Assembly: GCF_002224125.1 (NCBI RefSeq)
Contig: NZ_NCSM01000012.1
Coordinates: forward strand, 53,298 to 117,297
Direction: 5' to 3'
Source: Streptomyces sp. NBS 14/10
GTDB lineage: Bacteria > Actinomycetota > Actinomycetes > Streptomycetales > Streptomycetaceae
DNA: 64,000 nt
Both the position numbers and the translations under genes were made by a program. This document shows, piece after piece, positions 24,743-34,175 of this stretch (positions within the stretch are counted from its first letter, which is position 1; every line of letters starts with the position of its first letter). Under the pieces are notes generated by a model. The model made no database searches. It was not told the origin of the DNA and saw only the letters and a list, made by a program, of their open reading frames with translations.

Positions 24743-26707
24743 ATGGCCAGCTCCGCCCGTGCGGGCCCCGGCGCCGAGGGAGGGAAGCCGGGGCGCCTGC
24801 GCACCTGGATGCTCGAGGGCCTGGCCGATATGGCCAGGCAGCAGCCCGGTCCGTACGCCGAGCTGCAACACCCGGGGCGGCCCTGGTGGAAGGTCATGTG
24901 TCTGACCGGTGTGGACTACTTCTCCACCCTGGGCTACCAGCCGGGCATCGCCGCCCTGGCGGCGGGCGTGCTCTCCCCGGTGGCCACGCTGGTGCTCGTA
25001 CTGGTCACCGTCGCCGGCGCGCTGCCGGTGTACCGGCGGGTGGCCGAGGAGAGCCCGCACGGCCAGGGGTCGATCGCGATGCTGGAGCGGCTGCTGTCGT
25101 TCTGGCAGGGCAAGCTGTTCGTCCTGGTCCTGCTGGGGTTCGCGGCGACCGACTTCCTGATCACCATCACCCTCTCGGCAGCCGACGCCACCGCCCACCT
25201 GATCGAGAACCCCAACGTCGGCGGCGCCCTGCGCGGCCACCAGGTAGCGGTCACACTGGTGCTGATCGCCCTGCTCGGCGCGGTGTTCCTCAAAGGCTTC
25301 ACGGAGGCCATCGGACTTGCGGTGGTGCTGGTCGGCATCTATCTGACGCTGAATCTGGTCGTCGTGGTGGTGGGCCTGCAACGTGTGATCGTCGAACCGC
25401 ATGTGGTCTCGGACTGGACCACGGCGCTGACCACCGAACACGGCAACCCGCTGCTGATGATCGGGATCGCGCTGATCATCTTCCCCAAGCTGGCGCTGGG
25501 CCTGTCCGGCTTCGAGACCGGCGTGGCCGTCATGCCACATGTCGAAGGGGACCCCGGCGACACCGAGGAGCGCCCGGTCGGGCGGGTCCACGGGACCAAG
25601 AAGCTGCTGACCACGGCCGCGCTGATCATGAGCGTCTTTCTGATCGCCACCAGCTTCATCACCACCCTGCTGATCCCGCACCGGGAGTTCGAGCCCGGCG
25701 GTGCCGCCAACGGCCGCGCCCTCGCCTATCTGGCCCATGAACACCTGGGCAACAGCTTCGGCACCGTCTACGACGTCTCCACCATCGTCATCCTCTGGTT
25801 CGCGGGCGCCTCGGCCATGGCCGGGCTGCTCAACCTGATGCCGCGCTATCTGCCGCGGTACGGCATGGCGCCGCACTGGGCGCGCGCGGTGCGGCCCATG
25901 GTGCTGGTCTTCACCCTCATCGCGTTCCTGGTGACCTGGATCTTCGACGCCAATGTCGACGCCCAGGGCGGCGCGTACGCCACCGGGGTGCTGGTGCTCA
26001 TCACCTCCGCCTCCATCGCCGTCACCATCGCCGCGCGCAAGGCCAGACAGCACCGCTGGACCGCGGTCTTCGCCACCATCGCGGCGGTCTTCGTGTACAC
26101 CACGGCGGCGAACGTCGTGGAGCGGCCGGACGGTGTGAAGATCGGCGCCTGCTTCATCGCCGGCATCATCGGGCTGTCCCTGATGTCCCGGGTCGCCCGC
26201 GCCTTCGAGCTGCGCGTCACCCAGGTGGACCTGGACCCGATGGCCAACCGGTTCGTCCGCGACATCGCCCACCGCACCATCCGGTTCATCGCCAACGAGC
26301 CGGACCGCCGCGATATGGCCGAGTACCGCGACAAGCTCCGCCAGATCCGGACCGACAACGACCTGCCGGCCGAGGAGGACTTCATCTTCGTCGAGGTCAC
26401 CGTCGCGGACCCGTCGGAGTTCGAGACGCAGCTGCGGGTGTGCGGGGAGGTGCTGCACGGCCGCTACCGTGTGCTGACGCTGGTCAGCTCCTCCATCCCC
26501 AACGCGCTCGCCGGGATGCTGCTGCACGTACGGGATCTGACGGACCAACGGCCGCATATCTACTTCGAGTGGACCGAGGGCAACCCCATCCACCAATTCC
26601 TGCGGTTCTTCCTCTTCGGGCAGGGGGAGGTCGCGCCCGTCACCCGCGAGGTGCTGCGCGAGGCCGAGCCGGACCGCGCCCGGCGCCCGCATGTGCACGT
26701 GGGCTGA
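24743..26707 (+). CDS. APC-superfamily permease with cytoplasmic C-terminal domain
   Basis: A 654-aa membrane protein. The conserved entry [23 protein letters not shown] opens helix 1, as in amino-acid permeases that resemble KUP transporters; about 11-12 helices follow to residue 490 or so. The soluble tail from about residue 500 ([34 protein letters not shown]) is conserved in this actinobacterial group and may be regulatory. The transported compound is not clear; an amino acid or K+ is possible. It stands as a single gene, convergent with the phosphoesterase gene. Confidence 0.85.
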   Translation: MASSARAGPGAEGGKPGRLRTWMLEGLADMARQQPGPYAELQHPGRPWWKVMCLTGVDYFSTLGYQPGIAALAAGVLSPVATLVLVLVTVAGALPVYRRVAEESPHGQGSIAMLERLLSFWQGKLFVLVLLGFAATDFLITITLSAADATAHLIENPNVGGALRGHQVAVTLVLIALLGAVFLKGFTEAIGLAVVLVGIYLTLNLVVVVVGLQRVIVEPHVVSDWTTALTTEHGNPLLMIGIALIIFPKLALGLSGFETGVAVMPHVEGDPGDTEERPVGRVHGTKKLLTTAALIMSVFLIATSFITTLLIPHREFEPGGAANGRALAYLAHEHLGNSFGTVYDVSTIVILWFAGASAMAGLLNLMPRYLPRYGMAPHWARAVRPMVLVFTLIAFLVTWIFDANVDAQGGAYATGVLVLITSASIAVTIAARKARQHRWTAVFATIAAVFVYTTAANVVERPDGVKIGACFIAGIIGLSLMSRVARAFELRVTQVDLDPMANRFVRDIAHRTIRFIANEPDRRDMAEYRDKLRQIRTDNDLPAEEDFIFVEVTVADPSEFETQLRVCGEVLHGRYRVLTLVSSSIPNALAGMLLHVRDLTDQRPHIYFEWTEGNPIHQFLRFFLFGQGEVAPVTREVLREAEPDRARRPHVHVG

Positions 26708-26728
26708 GCTGCCGCGGGCCCGCGCGTA

Positions 26729-27232
26729 TCAGCGGCGGGGCGGCAGCCGGTGCAGCTCCACGCCGGTCAGCCGACCCGCCGACACCTCGGCCGTCATATA
26801 GGTGCAGTGGGGCTGACGGCGCCGGTCGGTGGGGGAGCCGGGGTTCAGCAGCCGCAGCCGCTCCTCGGCCATCGAGTCCCACGGGATGTGGCTGTGGCCG
26901 AACACCAGCACATCCAGCTCGGGGAAGCGCGCGGCGCAGCGCGCCTCCCGCCCCCGCGCCGCCCCGGTCTCGTGTACGACCCCGAAGCGCACCCCGCCCA
27001 GCTCCGCGTACGCCACTTCCGGCAGCCGCGCCCGCAGCGGCGGGCCGTCGTTGTTGCCGTACACCCCGATCAGCCGCCGGGAGCGGGCCTCGAGCAGATC
27101 GAGGGTGGCGGTGTCGACCCAGTCCCCGGCGTGGATCACGACGTCGGCGCGCGCCACCTGCGTCAGCAGCTCCCCGGGGAGTCGCTTGGCACGCAGCGGG
27201 ACATGGGTGTCGGACATCAGCAGCAACCGCAC
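26729..27232 (-). CDS. YfcE/MJ0936-family metallophosphoesterase
   Basis: A 167-aa calcineurin-like phosphodiesterase with the full metal-ligand set in order: MSDTH (Asp8, His10), HAGDWVD, GNND, VVHETG and GHSHIP. GTG at 27232 gives the usual length and places the first motif at residue 8; the frame is open further upstream but that sequence is not conserved-looking. Typical substrates are cyclic or bis-nitrophenyl phosphodiesters in vitro; the physiological one is unknown. Confidence 0.88.
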   Translation of the reverse strand: MRLLLMSDTHVPLRAKRLPGELLTQVARADVVIHAGDWVDTATLDLLEARSRRLIGVYGNNDGPPLRARLPEVAYAELGGVRFGVVHETGAARGREARCAARFPELDVLVFGHSHIPWDSMAEERLRLLNPGSPTDRRRQPHCTYMTAEVSAGRLTGVELHRLPPRR

Positions 27233-27359
27233 CCGGCGACCGTACCGCGCAGGCCCGCCGTGGAATGCCCGCGATCGGGAGTGGGAAGGAGAGTCGCATG
27301 AAATAGTGTGCCAAGCGGACCGGATCGGGTCCGGATCGGGTCCGGAGAGGCGGACGGTG

Positions 27360-27905
27360 ATGGCGGGGAACGAGGCGGGCGACCGGTATCCGCGGCCGGT
27401 GGTGTCGGACGCCGAGGCGGAGTGGGTGTGGCGGCTGCTGTCGGTGCAGGCGATGGAGCAGGGCACCCGGCCGGAGACGGTGCGGCTGGCCGTGGTGGTC
27501 GGTCTTGCCCGGGCCACCGGCGCCCGCTACGGGGACCTGCTGCGCTGCACCACCGACGCGCTGGACCTGGACGCGGGCTCGGTGACCATCGAGCACGGCA
27601 AGCACCGCGTCCCGCGCCGGCACGGCCTGGATCCGGGCACCGTCATGGTGCTGCGGCGGTGGCTGCGGGTGCGTCAGGAGCTGTGCGCGGAGCTGGAGGG
27701 GACGGTGCCGAGGGCGTTGCTGCTGACGGTGCACCACACCCATGACAACGGGATCACGGTCGCCGCCGGGCTGCCCATCACCCGCCAGGGCCTGGTGCTC
27801 TCCTGGCGCCGCTTCGTCCACCGTACGAACGCGACCTATGCCGCCCGGCGCCCCCCGCTGCCCACCCGCTTCGAACAGCTGCGCCGCGTCTGGTCCACGG
27901 GCTGA
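27360..27905 (+). CDS. Truncated integrase-like (tyrosine recombinase fold) protein
   Basis: 181 aa. VGLARATGARYGDLLRCTTDALDLDAGSVTIEHGKHRVPRRHGL matches the start of the tyrosine-recombinase catalytic domain, with the first catalytic Arg in TGARYGDLL and the beta-hairpin Lys in HGKHR. The later HxxR box and nucleophilic Tyr are not recognisable, and there is no N-terminal arm. It is therefore either a degenerate integrase or a domesticated DNA-binding protein. It abuts the end of the eCIS operon, convergent with it, with 25 bp between stops. Confidence 0.6.
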   Translation: MAGNEAGDRYPRPVVSDAEAEWVWRLLSVQAMEQGTRPETVRLAVVVGLARATGARYGDLLRCTTDALDLDAGSVTIEHGKHRVPRRHGLDPGTVMVLRRWLRVRQELCAELEGTVPRALLLTVHHTHDNGITVAAGLPITRQGLVLSWRRFVHRTNATYAARRPPLPTRFEQLRRVWSTG

Positions 27906-27930
27906 GTCGCTGACGTACGTTGATCACCTG

Positions 27931-28929
27931 TCACCGCCGGCCGAAGAACTCCACCTCGGCGATGGCCACCCGGCGATCGGACCGGACCCCGTACGCGCCG
28001 CCGACCGTCAGCCGCACCCGAGTGACGTCCGACCCCGGGACGTCGAAGGTCTGCTGGCCGGGCTTGTCGTTCAGCTTCAGGGTCTTGGTGCTGCGCTTCC
28101 CCTCGGAGGAGACCAGCGTGACGGTGAGCTCCGAGGGCCGCGCCTGGGTCAGGAACTCGGCCTCCTTCGCCGAGCTCCCGGAGGTGATCAGCAGCTTCCG
28201 CAGCCGCACCGGCTGGTCGAAGTCGGCCTCCAGATACTGGCCGTCGGCGGGGCCGCCGGTGGCGGGCGCCCAGTACTTGTTGTTGTAGCCGTCGAAGGCC
28301 GCATGGGCCGTATGCCCGGGTGCCTGGCTGGAGCCGCGGAACTGATCGGCGTGCAGCGGTTTGGGATCGCTGGTCCGGTCCTGGGTGAAGGTGAACAGCT
28401 CCGAGAGCTGCCCGCGGCCGAACCAGGCCGCCGCGGCCAGCACGAGCAGCACGACCGGCAGCATCAGCCGGGGCCGCGGCCGGTTCCTGAGCTTCGGCCG
28501 GCTCCCGGCCGTCAGCGGGCGCTGGGCCCCGCGCCGGAAGATCCGCCGCCACCAGGGCAGCGGGCGGTTCGCGGCGGGCGCGGACGCGACGTCGAGCAGC
28601 GCGCCGCAGCGCACACACAGCCTGCGGTCGTACGGGGTCTCCGCCCGGCACCGTGGGCAGGGGCGGCCCGGCCGGCGCGGTGCGGCATCCGGGCGGGGCG
28701 GCACCGGAGGCGTGGCGGGCGTGGCCGGAGTGGCCGGAGTGGCCGAGGAGTCCGGACGATGGTGGTCCGGGCCCGCGTCGGGTGGGCCGTCCAGCGGGTC
28801 GCCGGGGCGTCGAGGGGCGGCGGTCGGCTCCGTCGTCGCCCCCTCCCGCTCCCACTCCAGGAACGCCTGACACGACGCACAGAACTGCGCCCCCGCCGCA
28901 TTGCGATGTCCGCACTCGGGGCAAATCAT
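27931..28929 (-). CDS. Zinc-ribbon / transmembrane / discoidin-like protein, CisA-like (eCIS)
   Basis: 332 aa in three parts. Two zinc ribbons, one at the N-terminus (MICPECGHRN...CASC) and one near residue 95 (CPRCRAETPYDRRLCVRCG), are joined by a Pro/Thr/Ala linker. One membrane helix (LMLPVVLLVLAAAAWFG) lies near residue 165. The C-terminal beta domain (AFDGYNNKYWAPATGGPADGQYLEADFDQPVRLRKLLIT) resembles F5/8-type or NPCBM-like carbohydrate-binding folds. Topology predicts cytoplasmic ribbons and an external domain. Last gene of the eCIS operon, overlapping the previous stop. From memory, this architecture resembles CisA, which anchors the Streptomyces injection system to the membrane; that equivalence needs a search. 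Confidence 0.75.
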   Translation of the reverse strand: MICPECGHRNAAGAQFCASCQAFLEWEREGATTEPTAAPRRPGDPLDGPPDAGPDHHRPDSSATPATPATPATPPVPPRPDAAPRRPGRPCPRCRAETPYDRRLCVRCGALLDVASAPAANRPLPWWRRIFRRGAQRPLTAGSRPKLRNRPRPRLMLPVVLLVLAAAAWFGRGQLSELFTFTQDRTSDPKPLHADQFRGSSQAPGHTAHAAFDGYNNKYWAPATGGPADGQYLEADFDQPVRLRKLLITSGSSAKEAEFLTQARPSELTVTLVSSEGKRSTKTLKLNDKPGQQTFDVPGSDVTRVRLTVGGAYGVRSDRRVAIAEVEFFGRR

Positions 28930-29486
28930 GTCGGCCCCGCCTCCTCCGTCGCGGCCACGATCTCCACCCGGTACGGAACGTGCGCCGGAACCTCCGCCGC
29001 GACCAGCTTCTCCACCCGCGTCCGGTCGAACCGCTCCGGATCGGGCACCCGCAGCCGTACCGTCACCCACGGCCGGGCCGAACCGGGCAGCGCAGCCCCG
29101 GGCTCGGAGGACCACGACGTACCGCCGCTCTCGCTGATCTCCGGTTCGATACCGGTCTCCACCCGGACCGCCGCCGCCAGCCCCTGCCGGGTGCCCCGCT
29201 GACGGTGGCGGGTCACGGCGGTGGCCACCACCGCCCGCCGCTGATTGACCGGGCGGTCCTGGTCCACCTCCACCGCCACCCACTGCGCCAGCCAGGCCAG
29301 CAGGTCCTCGGGGGCGGTGCGCGGATGCAGATGCGCGGGCAGGTTGTCGAGCGTGAGCAGCACCGGCGCCAGCATCTCGTCCAGAGCGCTCAGGAAGCGT
29401 TCGAGGAATTCCTCGCCGTGGTAGACCGCCGGCAGCTGGTGGAGCAGCGGGTGGGCGGTGGGCAGCCCGGGAAGTAGTCCGCGCAC
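28926..29486 (-). CDS. eCIS phage tail protein I-like baseplate component
   Basis: A 186-aa protein with the tail-protein-I pattern: PLLHQLPAVYHGEEFLERFLSALDEMLAPVLLTLDNLPAHLHPRTAPEDLLAWLAQWV. This family links the baseplate wedge to peripheral parts in P2-like tails. It directly follows the baseplate J-like gene with no gap, and its stop overlaps the zinc-ribbon gene. A VRLRVPDPERF...VEKLVAAEVPAH segment near the C-terminus is typical of actinobacterial members. Confidence 0.85.
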   Translation of the reverse strand: MRGLLPGLPTAHPLLHQLPAVYHGEEFLERFLSALDEMLAPVLLTLDNLPAHLHPRTAPEDLLAWLAQWVAVEVDQDRPVNQRRAVVATAVTRHRQRGTRQGLAAAVRVETGIEPEISESGGTSWSSEPGAALPGSARPWVTVRLRVPDPERFDRTRVEKLVAAEVPAHVPYRVEIVAATEEAGPT

Positions 29487-31457
29487 TCAGGCCTCCCGCA
29501 CCCGGAGCTGGTGCTCATAGCTGAACACCAACGCGTGTCCATCGAGTTCGATCTTGTTGGTCGCCTCGCCCCGCTGCCCCGTCACGGGGTCCGCCGGGAA
29601 CAGCCGTACGTCCTCGACCAGATCCACCCCCGGCACCTGCTGGAGCACCGCGAACACCTCACCGGAGTGGACCGGCCGCCCGAACGGCCAGCCCTGCCCG
29701 TCCGGGCCGCCGGTGAGCGGGTTGAAGTAGCCGTACAGCGCGGTCAGGGCGGCGTCGCGCAGCCGTTCGGCGGCCGTCCCGCGGCTCGGCGATACGGTGG
29801 CCACCACCGTGACGCCCTGGTAGTAGGGCGGTTCGACGGACAGCTGGGCCCCGATCGGGCGCCGCTCCTCCAGATGGTCGGCCAGCCTGGCCAAGGTGGC
29901 CGGCGGTGGGATGAGGTCCTCGAACCGGATCCGGCCCTGCTCGTCGTCGCCACCCGCGGGCACCACCAGCAGCCGCACCCCGCCCGTCTGTGCCCCGTCC
30001 CCGCCCTCGGCCCGGTCTTCACCTGCCGGTATGCAGGCCACCCGGGCGGCGTCCGGTGCGAACTCGCGGGCCAGCTGCTCGTAGTCGTGCGGCACCACGG
30101 CCCGGTGCAGGGTGCGCAGCGTCATCGGCCCGCGCACCCGGGCGTCCTCGACGGTCTCGCCGTCCACCCCGCCCAGCGCCGGCCGCCGGTTCTCCACCCG
30201 CGCCACGTACGGCAGCGAGCTGCGCAGCACCCGCAGCGCGCCGCGCGACACATTGCCGCGCCGCCCGCCGCCGGTGCGGTAGGCGCGCACCCGTACCGGA
30301 CACCCCTTCGGCGGCACCGCGCCGAACAGCCGCAGGGTGCCGTCGGCCTCCCGGACCGCCGGGCCGAAGTCCACCTGGCCGGAGTTGGGGTCCACGGTGA
30401 TATGCCGGTCGTACGGGGTGGAGTGCGCGAAACTGTCCACGCGGGTCCACTCCAGCCAGCCGGGGCCCTCCGCCACCTCGACCACGAACGGCTCCTCGCC
30501 CGCCACCACCGGCGGCCTGGCGACCTGGAAACCCTGCCCCGGCACCCCCTCGGACAGCCCGAGGACCTCCTCCACGACCTTCTCGGAGTGTTCGGCTTCC
30601 ACCGTGCCCCCGATGGTGAACGCGCCGGCCTGACGTACCGTCGGGGACGCCACGTAGGTGGGCTGGTCCGGTGCGGCCTGCAGCAGCCGGCAGCGCAGCC
30701 AGCCCGCGGACTGCCGTACCAGCACCGAGCCGGTGTGGGTGGCGGGCACATGCAGGATGACCTCTCCCGCCTTGTTGAACCCGCCGGTGTCGTCCTTCTC
30801 CACCTCGCACGCCACCCAGGCGCTGCCGTCCCACGCCTCCCACAGCAGCGGCGGGCGGCGCGGGTCGACGCCCACCCCGTCCACCCGGCAGTCAAGCCGC
30901 AGCACCACCGCGCAGCCGGGCACCGGGTTGGACAGCCCGATGTACAGGCTGTCCCCTGGGGTGGGGGTCGGGCCGAAGCACGGTACGTCACGGCCGAGCG
31001 CCAGCTCCTCCGAGCGGTCGGCGGCGTTGCCGGAGGCCGGCCAGGTGGCGAGGTGGGTCAGCGCGCACGGCACCACCGAAAGGTCCCGGCCGGTGGTGAA
31101 GACCACCGCCTCCTCGGTTTCGGTGCGCACCGTGGCGATCTCCGTACCGGCCCTGATGCGCACCGGCTCCGGCTGCGGGGCGGAGAGCCAGAAGGTGGCG
31201 TCGGTGTGCGCGGCGGTCGGCGGGTACAGCCGCACGCCGATCAGGTCGAGGAAGGCCAGGTAGTTCTTGTCCGGCACTCGGTTCAGCCGGTAGACGAGTT
31301 GGTCGACCATGGTGGCGAACGCCTCGATCAGGGTGACCCCGGGATCGGAGACGTTGTGGTCGGTCCACTCCGGGCAGCGCTGCTGCACCAGCCGCTTGGC
31401 CTCGTCCACCAGGCTCTGGAAGCGCCGGTCGTCCAGGTTGGGGCTGGGGAGCGTCAT
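29487..31457 (-). CDS. eCIS baseplate assembly protein (gpJ-like, Afp11-type)
   Basis: A 656-aa putative baseplate wedge protein. The N-terminus PNLDDRRFQSLVDEAKRLVQQRCPEWTDHNVSDPGVTLIEAFATMVDQLVYRLNRVPDKNY is diagnostic of the family. A baseplate_J-type segment follows (RGPMTLRTLHRAVVPHDYEQLAREF and later LVVPAGGDDEQGR). In eCIS particles it forms the wedge ring that couples the sheath to the spike hub. ATG at 31457 overlaps the gp25 stop by 4 bp; a longer frame only overlaps gp25. Confidence 0.92.
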   Translation of the reverse strand: MTLPSPNLDDRRFQSLVDEAKRLVQQRCPEWTDHNVSDPGVTLIEAFATMVDQLVYRLNRVPDKNYLAFLDLIGVRLYPPTAAHTDATFWLSAPQPEPVRIRAGTEIATVRTETEEAVVFTTGRDLSVVPCALTHLATWPASGNAADRSEELALGRDVPCFGPTPTPGDSLYIGLSNPVPGCAVVLRLDCRVDGVGVDPRRPPLLWEAWDGSAWVACEVEKDDTGGFNKAGEVILHVPATHTGSVLVRQSAGWLRCRLLQAAPDQPTYVASPTVRQAGAFTIGGTVEAEHSEKVVEEVLGLSEGVPGQGFQVARPPVVAGEEPFVVEVAEGPGWLEWTRVDSFAHSTPYDRHITVDPNSGQVDFGPAVREADGTLRLFGAVPPKGCPVRVRAYRTGGGRRGNVSRGALRVLRSSLPYVARVENRRPALGGVDGETVEDARVRGPMTLRTLHRAVVPHDYEQLAREFAPDAARVACIPAGEDRAEGGDGAQTGGVRLLVVPAGGDDEQGRIRFEDLIPPPATLARLADHLEERRPIGAQLSVEPPYYQGVTVVATVSPSRGTAAERLRDAALTALYGYFNPLTGGPDGQGWPFGRPVHSGEVFAVLQQVPGVDLVEDVRLFPADPVTGQRGEATNKIELDGHALVFSYEHQLRVREA

Positions 31458-31861
31458 GTGCCGTCCTCGCTGTTCGGGATCACATAGAACGGGAACACGA
31501 GGTTGCGGGGGTCGTTGGCGCCGCGCACCGCGTAGCTGATGTCGATGTACAGCACCCCCTGGTCCGCCTCGTCGAACCGGACGGCGACCTCCGCCACTTC
31601 GATCCGCGGCTCCCACCGCTCCAGGGCCAGCCGCACCTCGTAGGCCAGCTGTCCGGCCGTACCGGCGTCGGCGGGCGCGAACACGTAGTCGCCCAGGGCG
31701 CAGCCGAACTCCGGACGCATCGGCCGCTCACCGGGGGAGGTGGCGAGGATCAGCCGGATCGACTCCTCGAGCTCGCGCTCGTCCCGGACCAGCGCGATGC
31801 TGCCGGTGGCGTCCGTACGGGGCGGGAATGCCCAGCCCGCGCCGATGAACTGCTGGCCCAT
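31454..31861 (-). CDS. eCIS gp25-like baseplate protein (Afp9-type)
   Basis: 135 aa of the gpW/gp25 family, which starts sheath polymerisation in contractile tails. Hallmarks: LEESIRLILATSPGERPMRPEFGCALGDYVFAP, with the conserved EFG; then LERWEPRIEVAEVAVRFDE. The start is 6 bp after the PAAR stop. It mirrors T4 gp25 and Afp9 in size. Confidence 0.93.
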   Translation of the reverse strand: MGQQFIGAGWAFPPRTDATGSIALVRDERELEESIRLILATSPGERPMRPEFGCALGDYVFAPADAGTAGQLAYEVRLALERWEPRIEVAEVAVRFDEADQGVLYIDISYAVRGANDPRNLVFPFYVIPNSEDGT

Positions 31862-31867
31862 GCCCGC

Positions 31868-32143
31868 TCACCCGCCGATCTGTACGCTCGGACACCCGGC
31901 GGTGATGGGCGAGCCGCAGCCTGCCGTATCGCCCACGCGGGCCGCGGGCTGCCCGCCGATCAGGACGGTGGCGCTGCCGGGCGGCGCGATCTGGGACTGC
32001 GGATGGGCGGCGGGCGCGCTGCACTGGTGGGGGGTGCCCACGGTGGCCGCGGGCCGGCCGCCGATGAGCACGGTGGGCTCGCCGGGCGGGCCGACCACGC
32101 CGGGGTGACCGGTCGGATCGCCGACGCGTGCGGCTGCTGGCAT
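31868..32143 (-). CDS. PAAR-repeat spike tip protein (Afp10-type)
   Basis: A 91-aa PAAR protein that caps the VgrG spike. It shows the internal beta-repeats PTVLIGGRPAATVG and ATVLIGGQPAARVGD, followed by GCPSVQIGG, with His/Cys ligands (PHQCSAP, GCGSPITAGC) suited to the tip metal. No extension domain, so it is a plain tip rather than an effector carrier. Confidence 0.92.
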   Translation of the reverse strand: MPAAARVGDPTGHPGVVGPPGEPTVLIGGRPAATVGTPHQCSAPAAHPQSQIAPPGSATVLIGGQPAARVGDTAGCGSPITAGCPSVQIGG

Positions 32144-32209
32144 GTGTGGTGCCCCCTGACTGTCCTCGTCTGTTCCTGTGTGCGGTGTCCGGTTGCTTTG
32201 CTGAGTCGG

Positions 32210-34168
32210 TCAGTTGATCCGTACCAGGGGCGCGTTGACGGAGAGGGAGTTGCCGCCCTTGATCTCGGTACGGTTGGTGCTGCCCACCGCCACTTGGCCG
32301 CCCTGCACCTCCACCGTGCCGCCGGTGGACAGCTTCACCTGGCCGTTGCCGCCGTCGACCGCCACTCCGTTGCGGGCCGTCAGCTTCACCGAGTCGCCGC
32401 CGAGTTCCAGCGGGCCCTTGCCGGCCTCCAGCGTCACCCCGCTGCCCGCCTTGATGGAGACCTGCTCCTTGGCCTCGATCTCGACCTTGCCGTCGCTGTG
32501 CACCACGATGGTGGTGCCCTGGCGGTCGAGATTGATCTTGAGTTTTCCGTCGCCGGTGACCAGCCGTACGCCCTGCGGGCCGTTCGCGGCGTCGAGCAGT
32601 TCCAGCTTGTTGCCGCCGCGCGAGCCGAAGGCGCGTTTGTTGACCGCCCCGCTGGTGGGGTCGACGGCCTCCGCGTCCTGGTCCTGTCCGTTCCCCTGGC
32701 CCTGGCCCTGGCCTTGTGCCTGGCCCTGTGCCTGGCCGGGGCCGCGACCTTGTGGCTGCCCCTGGCCTCCCTGCCCCCCTTGCCCCGGCTTGTCCTTGCC
32801 GTTGTACAGACCGGCGAGCACATACGGCCGGTCCAGATGCCCCTGCTCGAACCCGACCAGCACCTCGTCGCCCACCTCGGGGATGAACGCCTCGCCGCCC
32901 GCCGTCCCGCCCGCCTGCGCGGTCCGTGCCCAGTCACTGGCGTATTCGTCCGACAGCCAGGGGAAACGCACCTTGACCCGGCCAAGACCCTCCGGGTCCT
33001 TGGTGTCGGTGACCGTGCCGTTGGCCAGCCCCGAACACCGCGCACTGGTGTCCGTACTCCCGCCGGAGCCGCCGCCCGTCAGCCCGAACAGCGAACGCTC
33101 CTGCTGCCCGGAGACCGTCACCCAGGTCTCGTAACCGCGCACCGGGTCGAAGACATGCCGCGAGGAGGTGACCGTATAGCGGCCCTCGAAGGGTTTGCCC
33201 ACCCCGGCCAGTGTGACCGCGCCGCCCGCCCGTACCTCCGGGTTGCCGCGGATCACCGCCTCCAGCTCGGCGAACGACCCGGCGATGCGCGCCGCCAGCG
33301 CCTTGGCCGCCTGGTCCACCTGGGCCTGGCTGCCGTACGGGGCGTCGGAGACCACAAAGCTCGCCTCGCCGAAGGGTCGCGCCACTTCCGCCGCCGTCAG
33401 GCCCAGGTCCAGCGTCGCCGCCTTCCCCGCGTCGGCCCGCCCCACCAGCGGCTCTTTGGCCCGTACGTCCCAGCCCCGCACCTCCACCGCCGACACCTGC
33501 TCGGCGGCGGACACTCCGGCCCGGCAGCGCAGCAGATTGTCGCCCATCTCCAGCACCAGCGGCTCGCGGGCGGCGCGGGCCGACACATCCGGGGCGCCGC
33601 CCGCCTCGGTCGGTTTGGCGATGTGCAATTGGCCTTCCGTCACATACGCCTGTGCGCCCGCCTCCTCGGCCAGCGCGCGGATGAACTCCCAGTCGCTGAT
33701 GTTGGGCTGCGCCACGTGTTCCAGCACCGGGCCCGCGACATCCATCTTCCCGGGGCGAAGCCCGGCCCGCCGGGCGACGCTGGTGCAGATGTCGGACAGT
33801 GTCATGTTCTGGTAGCTCGCGACCCGGCGGCCGCGGAAGAGGCGGTGCGACTCGTCGAGGCCACGGACCACGGTGAAGGTGCCGGTGTCGTCGATCTCCA
33901 CCTCAAGCGCGGTGACGTTTCCCGACAGCAGCGGGCGCGGCGACGGCCCGCCGCCCGCGCCGGCCAGCAGCCGTACCTCGGTGCCGATGGTCAGCCCCGC
34001 CTGCTCCAGCAGCGCCCGGCTGGGGTCGCGGAAGCGCAGCACGAACAGATCGGGCAGGGTGCGGCTGTCGTCCACGTACCCCTCGACGAGCGTGTTGGCG
34101 AGGGCGGGCGGGAGTGGCCGGCCGCCGAACTCCACGACCAGGGACTTCGCCACACTCTGATTGACCAT
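32210..34168 (-). CDS. vgrG: VgrG-like spike protein (gpD/Afp8-type)
   Basis: 652 aa. The N-terminal gpD-like hub (FGGRPLPPALANTLVEGYVDDSRTLPDLFVLRF; late-control-D block ISDWEFIRALAEEAGAQAY) is followed by the OB fold with KDPEGLGRVKVRFPWLSD and FIPEVGDEVLVGFEQGHLDRPYVLAGLYNG. A low-complexity Gln/Gly linker (GQAQGQAQGQGQGQGNG) and a repetitive beta-prism needle (KLKINLDRQGTTIVVHSDGKVEIEAKEQVSIKAG) complete it. The linker between OB fold and needle is an oddity of this copy. ATG at 34168 is 7 bp after the LysM gene stop. Confidence 0.93.
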   Translation of the reverse strand: MVNQSVAKSLVVEFGGRPLPPALANTLVEGYVDDSRTLPDLFVLRFRDPSRALLEQAGLTIGTEVRLLAGAGGGPSPRPLLSGNVTALEVEIDDTGTFTVVRGLDESHRLFRGRRVASYQNMTLSDICTSVARRAGLRPGKMDVAGPVLEHVAQPNISDWEFIRALAEEAGAQAYVTEGQLHIAKPTEAGGAPDVSARAAREPLVLEMGDNLLRCRAGVSAAEQVSAVEVRGWDVRAKEPLVGRADAGKAATLDLGLTAAEVARPFGEASFVVSDAPYGSQAQVDQAAKALAARIAGSFAELEAVIRGNPEVRAGGAVTLAGVGKPFEGRYTVTSSRHVFDPVRGYETWVTVSGQQERSLFGLTGGGSGGSTDTSARCSGLANGTVTDTKDPEGLGRVKVRFPWLSDEYASDWARTAQAGGTAGGEAFIPEVGDEVLVGFEQGHLDRPYVLAGLYNGKDKPGQGGQGGQGQPQGRGPGQAQGQAQGQGQGQGNGQDQDAEAVDPTSGAVNKRAFGSRGGNKLELLDAANGPQGVRLVTGDGKLKINLDRQGTTIVVHSDGKVEIEAKEQVSIKAGSGVTLEAGKGPLELGGDSVKLTARNGVAVDGGNGQVKLSTGGTVEVQGGQVAVGSTNRTEIKGGNSLSVNAPLVRIN

Positions 34169-34175
34169 GCCTGCC

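Noticed and set aside
32210..34168. VgrG and PAAR taken as evidence for a type VI secretion system
   Set aside because: No TssJ/L/M membrane complex or ClpV is present; LysM, gp25, DUF4255 and an Afp15-type ATPase place them in an eCIS.
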